64,000 nt of DNA from Lactococcus fujiensis JCM 16395 (lineage in GTDB: Bacteria > Bacillota > Bacilli > Lactobacillales > Streptococcaceae): positions 310,001 to 374,000 of the forward strand of contig NZ_JXJU01000001.1 of NCBI RefSeq assembly GCF_002441655.1, given 5' to 3'. The notes under the pieces are model-generated. The model saw only the letters and a program-made list of their open reading frames with translations, ran no database searches and was not told the DNA's origin. Positions 55,844 through 64,000 of this stretch are shown in pieces. Within the stretch, counting starts at the first letter, position 1; every line of letters starts with the position of its first letter. Made by a program: the position numbers and the translations under genes.

Positions 55844-57157
55844 ATGAGTTTATTTTTAGATACCGCAAAAATAGAAGTTCTTGCGGGAAAAGGAGGAGAT
55901 GGGGCAGTTGCATTTCGTCGAGAAAAATTTGTTCCTGATGGTGGGCCATGGGGCGGTGACGGAGGACGCGGAGGTTCTGTCATTTTTAAAGTCGATGAAG
56001 GAATGACTACCTTGATGGATTTTCGTTATAACCGGATTTTCCGTGGCAAACCTGGTGAAAAGGGGATGACCAAGGGAATGCACGGTCGTGGTGCTCAAGA
56101 TACCATTGTTAAAGTACCTCAAGGAACAACCGTTAAGGACTTTGAAACAGGTGCTGTCCTAGTTGACCTCATTGACAACAATCAAGAATATGTTGTTGCT
56201 AAAGGTGGTCGCGGCGGTCGTGGGAATATTAAATTTGCCACGCCAACCAATCCTGCACCGGAAGTTGCTGAAAATGGCGAACCAGGTGAACAGAGAATGC
56301 TCATGTTGGAACTGCGTGTCCTAGCAGATGTAGGCCTTGTTGGTTTCCCTTCTGTTGGAAAATCAACGCTTTTGTCTGTCGTCACCAATGCGCGTCCAAA
56401 AATCGGTGCTTATCATTTCACGACAATTACGCCCAATATTGGGATGGTCCAAGTTGGTTATGAGAATTCATTTGTCATGGCTGATATGCCTGGGCTAATC
56501 GAAGGTGCTCATTCTGGTGCTGGATTGGGTATACAATTCTTGCGTCATATTGAACGGACACGTGTATTACTACACGTTCTTGATATGTCAGGAATTGAAG
56601 AACGGGATCCATTTGAAGATTACAAGACAATTAATGAAGAACTTGAATCGTATGATTTACGTTTGATGGAACGTCCACAGATTATCGTTGCTAACAAAAT
56701 GGATATGCCAGATGCAGCTGAGAATTTAGCTGAATTCAAAGAAAAATTGCAGGCTTCTTTGAGAGATGGAGAAGAAATGCCTCGCATTTTCCCTATTTCT
56801 GGAATTACACGTGATGGCCTTCAACCGCTACTGTCTGCAACAAGTGATTTACTTCGTCAAACGCCTGAGTTTCCACTTTATGATGAAGAAGATTTGGCTG
56901 CAAAAGCCGCATATTATGGTTTTGAAGAAGAAACAACACCTTTTAATATTGAACGTGATCCAGACGGCGCCTACCGCTTGACAGGTGACAAATTGATTAA
57001 GATGTATAAAATGACAAATCTTGATCATGATGAATCAGCCCTCAAATTTGCGCGTCGGTTACGCGGCATGGGAGTTGATGAAGCACTTCGTAAAGCGGGT
57101 GCAAGTGATGGAGACTTGGTCCGGATCGAGAAGTTTGAATTTGAATTTGTAGATTAA
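55844..57157 (+). CDS. obg: GTPase Obg
   Basis: Obg is an essential GTPase in 50S ribosome assembly and stress response. The 437-residue protein has the glycine-rich Obg fold ([34 protein letters not shown]), the G domain with [15 protein letters not shown] (near residue 166), [16 protein letters not shown] and NKMDMPD, and the C-terminal OCT domain ([20 protein letters not shown] end). SD AAGGA. A small gene follows 17 bases later. Confidence 0.97.
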   Translation: MSLFLDTAKIEVLAGKGGDGAVAFRREKFVPDGGPWGGDGGRGGSVIFKVDEGMTTLMDFRYNRIFRGKPGEKGMTKGMHGRGAQDTIVKVPQGTTVKDFETGAVLVDLIDNNQEYVVAKGGRGGRGNIKFATPTNPAPEVAENGEPGEQRMLMLELRVLADVGLVGFPSVGKSTLLSVVTNARPKIGAYHFTTITPNIGMVQVGYENSFVMADMPGLIEGAHSGAGLGIQFLRHIERTRVLLHVLDMSGIEERDPFEDYKTINEELESYDLRLMERPQIIVANKMDMPDAAENLAEFKEKLQASLRDGEEMPRIFPISGITRDGLQPLLSATSDLLRQTPEFPLYDEEDLAAKAAYYGFEEETTPFNIERDPDGAYRLTGDKLIKMYKMTNLDHDESALKFARRLRGMGVDEALRKAGASDGDLVRIEKFEFEFVD

Positions 57158-57174
57158 TACCTTGGGAGGAAAAA

Positions 57175-57342
57175 ATGGGATTTAAAATTATTTCAAATCG
57201 AGATAAAGATGGAAATTTCATTGCCTCAGCGGATCACTGGGACGATGCAAAAATAGATGTTTTGTTGAAAAAATACAACCCCAATGGGAAGCTCCGTTTG
57301 TCTTCCGCTATAGAGAAAGAAGAAAAAGAAAAGGCTGAGTAA
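57175..57342 (+). CDS. Small conserved-looking protein downstream of obg
   Basis: A 55-residue hydrophilic protein starting MGFKIISNRDKDGNFIASAD and containing a lysine-rich middle and an EKEEKEKAE tail. A strong SD (GGGAGG, 57164-57169) stands 5 bases before the ATG, it is tightly spaced after obg, and the terminator begins within its last codons, all of which support a real gene. I do not recognise the family. It ends one base from the stop of the opposing gene. Confidence 0.7.
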   Translation: MGFKIISNRDKDGNFIASADHWDDAKIDVLLKKYNPNGKLRLSSAIEKEEKEKAE

Positions 57343-57353
57343 TCAGCCTTTTC
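57329..57353. terminator. Terminator of obg and its small partner
   Basis: AAGGCTGA pairs with TCAGCCTT around GTAA, followed by TTC. It overlaps the last codons of both converging genes. Confidence 0.85.
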
Positions 57354-57924
57354 TTATTATTTCCTGAAACACGGTATTGTTGACCGTTTGTGAGGCACTT
57401 GCAACTTTGTATAAGGTATTGCGTTGTAAAATGGGGAGGGCTAAGGCATGATTTTCTTTAGGGATTTGCTTCAAGTTTTGTAAAATTAATTGATTGGGAT
57501 TAAAACTGATATCATCAGGGAGTAAAGATAAAACTGCCCCTGAATGATAATTTTTTTGCTTGATTTTTCCATCTTCAATATGAAAAAGACTTGCCTGAGG
57601 GATACGGTCAGCACTGACGAAACCAGCCATTACGGCATTATATTTAATGCTTTGATTGATACGAACTTGTTTGTTTTTAAATTTATTGAGCTCTGATAAA
57701 AGAAGCTCCTCGGCTTCATGATAGGGCATCATTGGCTGATAAAAAAATTTCTTTCGTATTGCATTGGTGATTTTTTCATATCCTGTAATGCCAATGACAT
57801 AGCCTTGGGGGCTTGATTCAAATTTTTTAAAATGTGATTCGGTTATGATTCCATTTTTTGTAATTTGACCATCAGAAATGATGGAAATTAGTTGGTCAGT
57901 CATGACCAGATTGATAAAACTCAT
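57343..57924 (-). CDS. Hypothetical protein, faintly proteasome/Ntn-hydrolase-like
   Basis: The 193-residue protein begins MSFINLVMTDQLISIISDGQ and continues with HFKKFESSPQGYVIGITGYE; this resembles the beta-sandwich opening of HslV/20S-type proteins (GDGQVT ... KKV ... IAGFAG). There is no clear catalytic threonine after the initiator. No transmembrane segments. SD AGAGGTAAT-like on the minus strand. I cannot name a function; the resemblance is weak. Confidence 0.6.
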   Translation of the reverse strand: MSFINLVMTDQLISIISDGQITKNGIITESHFKKFESSPQGYVIGITGYEKITNAIRKKFFYQPMMPYHEAEELLLSELNKFKNKQVRINQSIKYNAVMAGFVSADRIPQASLFHIEDGKIKQKNYHSGAVLSLLPDDISFNPNQLILQNLKQIPKENHALALPILQRNTLYKVASASQTVNNTVFQEIIRKG

Positions 57925-57956
57925 AATTACCTCTTGAAAATAATTATATCAAAAAA

Positions 57957-57984
57957 ATCACTTTCGAGAAAAGTGATTTTTGAA
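57957..57984. terminator. Terminator of queA (minus strand)
   Basis: AAAATCACTTT and AAAGTGATTTTT pair around CGAGA; A and T runs lie on both sides, so it works on the minus strand for queA and may work both ways. Confidence 0.8.
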
Positions 57985-58055
57985 TTGTTTTATTAATAAT
58001 TTAAGATTGGGACAATCAGAAAGCAACACAAAGGAAAACGTTCAATGAATGACAC

Positions 58056-59093
58056 TCAATTCTTAGGCTTTACAAACATTGCGTCTCCGAAGCTGAAAAA
58101 GCGGTAACGTTCATCGACAGCGTGTTTGTATGCTTCAAGAACAAATTCACGTCCTGCAAATGAAGCAACGAGCATGACTAATGTTGATTTTGGCAAGTGG
58201 AAATTGGTATTGAAAGCATCTACGACTTTCCAATCGTAACCTGGCTTAATAAAAATGTCAGTCCAACCAGAATCAGCCTGGATATCACCATTGAATTTAG
58301 TTCCAATCGTCTCAAGTGTGCGAATTGATGTTGTGCCAGAGGCAACAATCTTGTGCCCCGAAGATTTAACTGCACGGAGTTCAGCAGCTGCATCTTCGGT
58401 TAGTCGGTAGAATTCACTGTGCATGATGTGTTCATCAACATTTTCTACAGAAACGGGACGGAATGTTCCAAGACCAACGTGCAAGGTTAACTCAACGATA
58501 TGGACGCCCTTTGCTTTAATTGCCTCAAGAAGCTCAGGGGTATAGTGTAATCCAGCAGTTGGAGCGGCAGCAGAACCATTTTCTTTTGCGTAAACAGTTT
58601 GATAGCGTTCTTGATCTTCCAATTGCTCGTGGATATATGGAGGTAAAGGCATTTCACCTAAACTTTCAAGAACTTCAAGGAAAATACCGTCATAAGCAAA
58701 TTTTACAATTTTTCCGCCGTGTTCTAGATCTTCAAGGACGGTCGCTTTTAAGCGTCCATCACCAAAACTGATTTCAGAACCTGGATGCAAACGGCGGGCT
58801 GGTTTAGCTAACGTTTCCCATTCATTATTGCCTTTATCCTTCAATAAAAGCAATTCGACGTGCCCTTGTGTATCAGGTTTAACACCATGCAAACGAGCAG
58901 GCAAAACGCGTGTATTATTTAGAACTAAAGCATCCCCGGCCTCAAATTCATCCAAAATATCTGTAAAATGTTTATCTTCCATTTGTCCCGTTTTAGGATC
59001 AAGGACAAGTAAGCGTGAAGAGTCACGTACTTTTAATGGGGTTTGAGCGATGAGCTCTTCTGGTAAATTAAAATCGAAATCGTTAATATTCAT
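58056..59093 (-). CDS. queA: tRNA preQ1(34) S-adenosylmethionine ribosyltransferase-isomerase
   Basis: QueA transfers and isomerises the ribosyl part of S-adenosylmethionine to preQ1 in tRNA, making epoxyqueuosine. The 345-residue protein has [20 protein letters not shown] at the N-terminus, [32 protein letters not shown], and [11 protein letters not shown]-like [15 protein letters not shown] followed by HSEFYRL. It is alone on the minus strand, between a two-way terminator and the nagB promoter region. Confidence 0.96.
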   Translation of the reverse strand: MNINDFDFNLPEELIAQTPLKVRDSSRLLVLDPKTGQMEDKHFTDILDEFEAGDALVLNNTRVLPARLHGVKPDTQGHVELLLLKDKGNNEWETLAKPARRLHPGSEISFGDGRLKATVLEDLEHGGKIVKFAYDGIFLEVLESLGEMPLPPYIHEQLEDQERYQTVYAKENGSAAAPTAGLHYTPELLEAIKAKGVHIVELTLHVGLGTFRPVSVENVDEHIMHSEFYRLTEDAAAELRAVKSSGHKIVASGTTSIRTLETIGTKFNGDIQADSGWTDIFIKPGYDWKVVDAFNTNFHLPKSTLVMLVASFAGREFVLEAYKHAVDERYRFFSFGDAMFVKPKN

Positions 59094-59138
59094 AATAACT
59101 AATTATAACAGAATCTCAAATAAAGTGAGGAATAAGAA

Positions 59139-59166
59139 TTGACTTTGTCCAATTTTGTGTTATAAT
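59139..59166 (+). promoter_or_regulatory. Promoter of nagB
   Basis: TTGACT (59139-59144), a 16-bp spacer and TATAAT (59161-59166) with TG extension (TGTTATAAT). Confidence 0.85.
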
Positions 59167-59180
59167 AAGAGTGTAAAGAA

Positions 59181-59196
59181 ATTGATATATACCAAT
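59181..59196 (+). promoter_or_regulatory. NagR/YvoA-type operator
   Basis: ATTGATATATACCAAT is a 16-bp palindrome (14 of 16) close to the GntR-family NagR site ATTGGTATAGACCA of Bacillus. It lies just after the transcription start of nagB, so an N-acetylglucosamine-responsive repressor encoded elsewhere probably controls the gene. Confidence 0.75.
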
Positions 59197-59229
59197 TTTT
59201 AATCTGTTTTATCAATAAGGAGACACAAA

Positions 59230-59937
59230 ATGAAACTTATCGTTGTTAAAAATCAACTTGAAGGCGGCAAAGAAGGATTTAAACTTTTGAGCGAAGCTAT
59301 GCAAAACGGAGCAAAAACGCTTGGACTTGCTACTGGATCTACGCCAGTTGAGTTTTATAACCAAATTGTTAATTCTGACCTTGATTTTTCTGACATGACT
59401 TCAGTTAACCTTGACGAATATGTTGGTCTTGACGGATCAAATGATCAATCTTATTCTTATTTCATGAACAAGCACTTGTTTGAGGAAAAACCTTTCAAAG
59501 TGAATTACTTACCAAATGGTAAAGCAGCTGATTTGGACGTTGAAGTGAAACATTACGATAGCATCATTGATGAAAACCCAATCGATTGGCAAATCCTTGG
59601 AATTGGTCAAAATGGACATATCGGTTTCAACGAGCCTGGAACTCCAACTACTGTAACAACTCATGTTGTTGATTTGACTGAATCTACAATTGAAGCAAAT
59701 GCACGTTTCTTCGACCATATTGAAGATGTTCCTAAACAAGCAATTTCAATGGGACTTGCAAGTATCATGAAATCAAAAAATATTGTTTTGATGGCTTACG
59801 GGAAAGAAAAAGCAGAAGCAGTTAAAGGCATGATCGAAGGGGAAGTTACTGTTGATTTGCCTGCTTCAATCTTACAAACACGCGACAACGTTACAGTTAT
59901 TGCTGATGAAGCAGCTGCCTCACTTTTAAGCAAATAA
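59230..59937 (+). CDS. nagB: Glucosamine-6-phosphate deaminase
   Basis: NagB converts glucosamine-6-phosphate to fructose-6-phosphate and ammonia, the entry of amino sugars into glycolysis. The 235-residue protein is the short Gram-positive type and shows [41 protein letters not shown] (catalytic region) and a C-terminal ending ASLLSK. It has SD AAGGAGA and its own operator and terminator. Confidence 0.97.
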   Translation: MKLIVVKNQLEGGKEGFKLLSEAMQNGAKTLGLATGSTPVEFYNQIVNSDLDFSDMTSVNLDEYVGLDGSNDQSYSYFMNKHLFEEKPFKVNYLPNGKAADLDVEVKHYDSIIDENPIDWQILGIGQNGHIGFNEPGTPTTVTTHVVDLTESTIEANARFFDHIEDVPKQAISMGLASIMKSKNIVLMAYGKEKAEAVKGMIEGEVTVDLPASILQTRDNVTVIADEAAASLLSK

Positions 59938-59948
59938 TTTGTACACTA

Positions 59949-59979
59949 AAACCTCTGTCACTGACAGAGGCTTTTTTTT
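59949..59979 (+). terminator. Terminator of nagB
   Basis: CCTCTGTC pairs with GACAGAGG around ACT, followed by a long T run. Core shared with 13.8 and 44.65 kb. Confidence 0.92.
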
Positions 59980-59987
59980 AACATGAG

Positions 59988-60587
59988 TTAAGCATTGTAA
60001 AAAGTAACGACTTTATTGCGACGTAAAACTGTAAAAATAATAGCAAACAAAACGGCAAAAATGAGATTTTCGAGTGTGTTAAATGGTAGAACTCCCCCAA
60101 GAAGATAGGCTTTGATCCCACCTGGAAACATGGTTGCGATGTTGAAACCTGCAAATTTAGCGTAGACTGGAATGGCGTAGATGATATTCATTAGCATTTC
60201 AATGAGCACTGTCGCGATGATTGCAGAAACTGAGCCCCAAATTAGACCTTTTATCGAATAAGATTTGTGGAGAAAAAGCCACATCATGACCATGAAAATT
60301 CCAAGTGCAATCATATTCATCGGCATCCCAATAATGGTCGATGGTCCTTGATTGAATAAAATCAACCACAGAATCGATCGAATAATCAGGATAATAAAGC
60401 CGTCGGCTAAGCCTAAAACAAAGACACCAATTAAAATAGGTAAAATGGTCAATTCAACTTTCATGAAATTAACGCTTGGAATTAGCACAAACTGAAAAAC
60501 TGGAAAGGCCAATATTGTTGAAATTGCAGATAGCATTGCAATAAGGGTTAAACGACGAGTCCCCGTCAAGTGACGTGAATGAGACAT
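59988..60587 (-). CDS. ribU: Riboflavin transporter, ECF S component
   Basis: RibU binds riboflavin and works with the shared ECF energising module to import it. The 199-residue protein has about six hydrophobic helices and the S-component pattern LTLIAMLSAISTILAFPVF, FMKVELTILPILIGVFVLG, and PGGIKAYLLGGVLPFNTLENLIF. An FMN riboswitch precedes it on the same strand, confirming the substrate. SD GGAGG seven T residues before ATG. Confidence 0.95.
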   Translation of the reverse strand: MSHSRHLTGTRRLTLIAMLSAISTILAFPVFQFVLIPSVNFMKVELTILPILIGVFVLGLADGFIILIIRSILWLILFNQGPSTIIGMPMNMIALGIFMVMMWLFLHKSYSIKGLIWGSVSAIIATVLIEMLMNIIYAIPVYAKFAGFNIATMFPGGIKAYLLGGVLPFNTLENLIFAVLFAIIFTVLRRNKVVTFYNA

Positions 60588-60707
60588 AAAAAAACCTCCA
60601 AATGTGAAAAATAAATTTCTTCAAATTTCGAGGAAGTTGATAAGCAGAAGTCGCAAAAAGGTCATGATAAATGAATTTAAATCACTTATTCATTTTTTGC
60701 ACTGTAT
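60588..60707 (-). promoter_or_regulatory. Expression platform between the FMN aptamer and ribU
   Basis: On the minus strand AAATGAAT and ATTCATTT form a hairpin (about 60665-60695) followed by a T run near 60655-60660, consistent with a riboswitch-controlled terminator. The ribU SD (GGAGG) follows about 60 bases later. Confidence 0.5.
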
Positions 60708-60882
60708 ATCTTCTTCCATCCAGACTATCAGACCAATGCGTTCATTGGTCACATGCAAATGCATTTTACTGTCGGTAGCAGGATCTCACTGCTTCAATCG
60801 CTTTGCGAATCGCGGACTCATCAGATCAATTAATTAATCTCATTTACCGCCGGTCCCGAATTTCACGGTGCCCTGAAGATAT
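60708..60882 (-). ncRNA. FMN riboswitch
   Basis: On the minus strand the RFN elements appear in order: ATCTTCAGGGC, GTGAAATTCGGGACCGGCGG, then GATGAGTCCGCGA, the variable arm with CCTGCTACCGACAGTAAA, and the closing GTCTGGATGGAAGAAGAT. All conserved helices are present. It should shut off ribU when FMN is high. Confidence 0.96.
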
Positions 60883-60990
60883 GAATAATATATCACTTTG
60901 TTTAAATATTAACAAGTAAAAAAAGAACTGTTTTTAAAACTTAATATTCACGAAAAAAAGTGGTAAAATAATAGCATTATAGAGGTGAAT

Positions 60991-61842
60991 ATGATGGAAT
61001 TATCAGACACTTATCAGCTTTCAAATGGAGTAAGAATACCTATTCTTGGCTTTGGAACTTGGCAAACACCAGATGGGGAAATTGCTTTTGAATCAGTGAA
61101 GAAAGCACTCAGAGTTGGTTATCGTCACATCGATACGGCTGCAGCTTATGGAAACGAGGCTTCTGTTGCAAAAGCAATAAAAGCATCGAAAATTCCAAGA
61201 AATAAAATTTTTTTGACGACAAAATTAAACTCTGACGCATTAGATTATGATTCTGCCAAACAAGCGATTGACCGTTCACTATCGAAAATGAACCTTGATT
61301 ATATTGATCTTTTGCTCATTCATTGGCCAAATCCATTGGCTACAAGGCCTCATTTTGAAGAACGTAACGCAGCAGTTTGGCAAGCAATGGAAGCAGGTGT
61401 GGGGGAAGGAAAAATCAAGTCATTAGGTGTTGCAAATTTCCAAAGCCATCATTTAGATGCATTGTATCAATCAGCAAAAATTAAGCCCGTTGTGAATCAA
61501 ATTTATTGTAATCCAAGTGACCAACAAGAAACAATTGTGGCATATAACAGGGCTCACGACATACTGACGGAAGCCTATTCGCCTTTGGGAACGGGTGAAA
61601 TCTTCAGAATAAAGGCCCTTGAGGATCTTGCACGTAAATATCAACACACGGTTGCTCAAATCGTTCTCCGGTGGCATCTTCAAAAGGGATATCTTCCCCT
61701 CCCAAAATCGGTAACACCTACTCGGATTGAGGAAAATATTAAGTTGTTTGATTTTTCTCTCCAAGATGACGACATGGCTTTCATTGACCGATTACATGGG
61801 GCTTTACTCCCTCACAAATTTCCTGATCAGGTTCAGTTTTAA
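60991..61842 (+). CDS. Aldo/keto reductase
   Basis: The protein (about 283 residues) reduces aldehydes or ketones with NADPH; the substrate is unknown. Visible motifs are GYRHIDTAAAYGNEASVAKA with the catalytic Asp and Tyr, TTKLNSDALDYDSAK with the lysine, LLLIHWPNP with the histidine, and QIVLRWHLQKGYLPLPKS. Starts at 60991 and 60994 are both possible after AGAGGTG; the GTG at 60985 overlaps the SD. The gene is monocistronic and converges with mvaS. Confidence 0.9.
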   Translation: MMELSDTYQLSNGVRIPILGFGTWQTPDGEIAFESVKKALRVGYRHIDTAAAYGNEASVAKAIKASKIPRNKIFLTTKLNSDALDYDSAKQAIDRSLSKMNLDYIDLLLIHWPNPLATRPHFEERNAAVWQAMEAGVGEGKIKSLGVANFQSHHLDALYQSAKIKPVVNQIYCNPSDQQETIVAYNRAHDILTEAYSPLGTGEIFRIKALEDLARKYQHTVAQIVLRWHLQKGYLPLPKSVTPTRIEENIKLFDFSLQDDDMAFIDRLHGALLPHKFPDQVQF

Positions 61843-61872
61843 TAAGATAAAAAGAGATGCCAGGCATCCCTT

Positions 61873-63048
61873 TTATTTCGTTCGATATAAGCGGTGGTTT
61901 TCTTTGATTTCAGAAATCGAATAGAGGGTTGGATCATCAAATGAATCATTGTGGTTTAAATCGATCTTTGATTCAAACATGGCTTCATATGCTTCAATTG
62001 ATAAACGGACGCGTTGATTAAGCAAGGCCTCATGCTCAGCTTTCCGTAAATGTTTTTCATAACCTGGGACGAGTTGAGCAGAGAAAAATTCTGCCACAGT
62101 ACCTGAACCATATGAAAAGAGTCCAATTTTATCTCCAGCTGTGAGCAGCTCAGAATTTTCGAGTAGCGAAATCAAACTTAAATATAATGAACCTGTGTAA
62201 AGATTTCCCACGCGACGATTGTAAACAATTCCTTTTTCAAATTGATCCATCAAATGTTTTTGAATGGTCTCATTTTCTGATTCAATTTTTGGCAACAAAG
62301 CTTTTTTCCCCATTTTGGTGTAAGGGGTATGAAAAGCAATGGCGGAAAATTCGCTAAAAGTGGCATCATAACGGCGACAATATTCATCCCAAACTTGACT
62401 GAACGCATTGATGTAGACTGAATTTGAAAATTTACCATCGACACTAGGATAGGCTTGACCAGTTGGTCGCCAAAAGTCGTAAATGTCTTGCGTTAGGGCA
62501 ACATTGTCGGCATTTAGTTTTAAGATGGAAGGATTGGCTGTCACTAGAAGAGCAACTGCACCTGCACCTTGTGTAGGTTCTCCCCCTGAATTAAGCCCAT
62601 ATTTTGCGATGTCAGTTGCTATGACCAAAACTTTTTTTTCTTGGTGTAATGTGACATAATCACGAGCTAAAACAAGTCCAGCTGTAGCCGCATAGCAAGC
62701 CTCCTTCATTTCGATTGATCTCGCAAAGGGTTGAATTCCCAAAAGACCATGAACAACAACTGCTGCGGCTTTTGATTCGTCAACGCTTGATTCTGTAGCA
62801 ACAATCACCATATCCACTTGCTTTTTATCTTCGTCAGATAAAATTTGCGCTGCTGCAGATGTTGCAAAGGTGATAATATCTTGCGTTGCTGGATTTACAG
62901 CCATTTCGTCTTGACCGATTCCAATGTGGAATTTTGCAGGATCTACTGCTCGGGCAAGTGCTAAATCCGTCATATCAACAAAATAGTTGGGCACAAAAAA
63001 TGATAGTTTATCAATCCCAACGTTAAATTCAATATTTTCCATAGCCAT
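61873..63048 (-). CDS. mvaS: Hydroxymethylglutaryl-CoA synthase
   Basis: MvaS condenses acetyl-CoA and acetoacetyl-CoA to HMG-CoA in the mevalonate route to isoprenoids. The 391-residue protein has FHIGIGQDEMAV, the catalytic cysteine in IEMKEACYAATAGLVLA, GAGAVALLVT and the C-terminal GLFSYGSGTVAEFF. Two starts are possible: ATG at 63048 or ATG at 63042. No SD exists, and an extended -10 (TGATATAAT) ends one base before 63048, so the mRNA may start at the second ATG and be leaderless. It is divergent from a thiolase gene of the same pathway. Confidence 0.94.
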   Translation of the reverse strand: MAMENIEFNVGIDKLSFFVPNYFVDMTDLALARAVDPAKFHIGIGQDEMAVNPATQDIITFATSAAAQILSDEDKKQVDMVIVATESSVDESKAAAVVVHGLLGIQPFARSIEMKEACYAATAGLVLARDYVTLHQEKKVLVIATDIAKYGLNSGGEPTQGAGAVALLVTANPSILKLNADNVALTQDIYDFWRPTGQAYPSVDGKFSNSVYINAFSQVWDEYCRRYDATFSEFSAIAFHTPYTKMGKKALLPKIESENETIQKHLMDQFEKGIVYNRRVGNLYTGSLYLSLISLLENSELLTAGDKIGLFSYGSGTVAEFFSAQLVPGYEKHLRKAEHEALLNQRVRLSIEAYEAMFESKIDLNHNDSFDDPTLYSISEIKENHRLYRTK

Positions 63049-63057
63049 ATTATATCA
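63049..63057 (-). promoter_or_regulatory. Extended -10 abutting the mvaS start
   Basis: On the minus strand TGATATAAT ends at 63049, directly before ATGGCTATGG. The -35 (TTCTTT, 17 bp upstream) is poor. Transcription would begin about at 63042. Confidence 0.6.
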
Positions 63058-63179
63058 TAGAAGATTTATGAAAAGAAGATTAAAAAGTTTAGAGAAAGAT
63101 TAATAATAGATTTTTTAGTGGTATTTTTTATGAACAAGAAGCGAAAGAGAGATGAAAACAGCTAAAATGATTTATTTTT

Positions 63180-63188
63180 TGTTATAAT
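63180..63188 (+). promoter_or_regulatory. Extended -10 of the thiolase gene
   Basis: TTGTTATAAT with TATAAT at 63183-63188 and TG at the extension position; no good -35. It lies 44 bases before the ATG. Confidence 0.5.
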
Positions 63189-63231
63189 TGATTAGAAAAG
63201 AAATTGATTGTAGAAAGAATAGACTTTTTTA

Positions 63232-64000
63232 ATGATAAATGAAACAGTTATTTTAGATAGTTGCCGAACACCAATGGGAAAATACAATGGGATTTTGAGC
63301 AGTTATTCAAGTAGCCAATTAGGAAAAATTCTTGTAGAACAAATGCTTGAACGTAATCCCAAATCAAAAGGGGCGATTGACCAATTGATTTTTGGCTCGG
63401 TAATTACTGCGGGTCAAGGCCAAAATATTGCACGTCAGATTTCTGTTCATGCTGGAATTCCAGTTGAAGTGCCAGCAATGACGATAAATGAGGTGTGTGG
63501 TTCTGGAATGAAGTCGGCAATTCTCGCAAGCCAAGCAATTCAGTTGGGAGAATCACAAGTTGCCCTTGTTGGTGGCGTTGAGATGATGTCAAATACCCCA
63601 TTGGTCAGTGCTGATAAAGAGGGCAATGAATTAAATGCCATGGCGCGTGATGGATTGATGGACGCTTTTTCCGATCAATTAATGGGAAATACAGTTGAGG
63701 TTTTGGCTAACGAATATAACATAAGCCGTGAAGAAATGGACCAATTTTCCCTCCGCTCTCATCAAAAAGCAGTAGCGGCAATAGCAGCTGATAAATTTGC
63801 AGATGAAATCATTAAAGTTGATGACATTGGGGATGTGGATCAATGTCCTCGCCCTGATACCTCATTTGAAAAATTAGCAAGTCTACGCACGGTTTATCAA
63901 GCAGAAGGCAAATTAACTGCGGGAAATTCCTCCCCCGTATCAGATGGCGCAAGTGCATTGTTACTGGCATCGGGACAATTTGCTAAAGAAAATGAACTAG
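63232..64000 (+). CDS. Acetyl-CoA acetyltransferase (thiolase) domain, 3' end outside the window
   Basis: The frame is open from the ATG at 63232 to the window end (256 codons). It shows LDSCRTPMGKYNGIL, the catalytic cysteine in NEVCGSGMKSAI, GGVEMMSN and LTAGNSSPVSDGASALLLAS. It makes acetoacetyl-CoA for the divergent mvaS gene. In many relatives this is the first half of MvaE, fused to HMG-CoA reductase; in Lactococcus separate thiolase and reductase genes are known. The window ends before this can be decided. SD is weak. Confidence 0.93.
   Translation, partial: MINETVILDSCRTPMGKYNGILSSYSSSQLGKILVEQMLERNPKSKGAIDQLIFGSVITAGQGQNIARQISVHAGIPVEVPAMTINEVCGSGMKSAILASQAIQLGESQVALVGGVEMMSNTPLVSADKEGNELNAMARDGLMDAFSDQLMGNTVEVLANEYNISREEMDQFSLRSHQKAVAAIAADKFADEIIKVDDIGDVDQCPRPDTSFEKLASLRTVYQAEGKLTAGNSSPVSDGASALLLASGQFAKENEL

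Overview
The window looks like a chromosomal stretch of a lactic acid bacterium close to Lactococcus (Streptococcaceae). The base composition is AT-rich, the Shine-Dalgarno motifs are AAAGGAG-like, and several arrangements are typical of lactococci and streptococci: a pyrR-pyrP-pyrB-carA operon without carB, a DUF177 gene before covR/covS, ribU behind an FMN riboswitch, and an mvaS gene divergent from a thiolase. The genus is inferred from gene order and protein style, not from a marker gene. I saw no rRNA, tRNA or CRISPR array.

Left part (1-18.6 kb): the 3' part of purB; a complete ribose operon rbsR-K-D-A-C-B with its own promoter and operator; a PRD-type PTS regulator with an EIIA tail followed by ascorbate-family EIIB and EIIC and a full-length transketolase; a DUF2200 gene; then a lysine-related block with an asd-type small RNA, a lysine riboswitch, asd, a NUDIX hydrolase and dapA; then RNase J2 behind a long structured leader. 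A BspA-like surface-protein gene (18.6-20.4 kb) is split by one in-frame TGA.

Centre (20.5-32.4 kb): the most interesting segment. A LacI-type regulator faces an operon encoding a fucose-isomerase-like enzyme, a two-subunit transketolase, an FGGY kinase, a truncated DUF1593 fragment, a beta-glucoside-type PTS EIIBCA, a DUF4038/GH140-like glycosidase without a signal peptide, and phosphoketolase. This set matches the transketolase route for D-apiose (isomerase, apulose kinase, apulose-4-phosphate transketolase). Here it is combined with PTS uptake of an apiosyl glucoside, intracellular release of apiose, and phosphoketolase to dispose of the xylulose-5-phosphate. The substrate assignment is an inference.

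Right part (32.4-64 kb): ffh; an Rrf2 regulator with a VOC protein; the pyr operon with a PyrR attenuator; rpmE2; a quinone/electrophile-type operon (hydrolase, ring-cleaving-dioxygenase-like VOC protein, flavin reductase) with paired palindromes; DUF177, covR, covS; murD-murG-divIB; a decayed segment (50.2-51.1 kb) with a frameshifted zinc-ribbon protein flanked by 38-bp direct repeats; a DUF915 hydrolase; a secreted CHAP protein; a GNAT acetyltransferase; a wrecked tyrosine integrase (54.5-55.6 kb); obg; queA; nagB; ribU; an aldo/keto reductase; mvaS; and the 5' part of a thiolase gene that runs off the window.

Regulation is unusually readable: two metabolite riboswitches (lysine, FMN), one protein-dependent attenuator (PyrR), several paired operators, and a terminator hairpin core shared by three unrelated transcription units.
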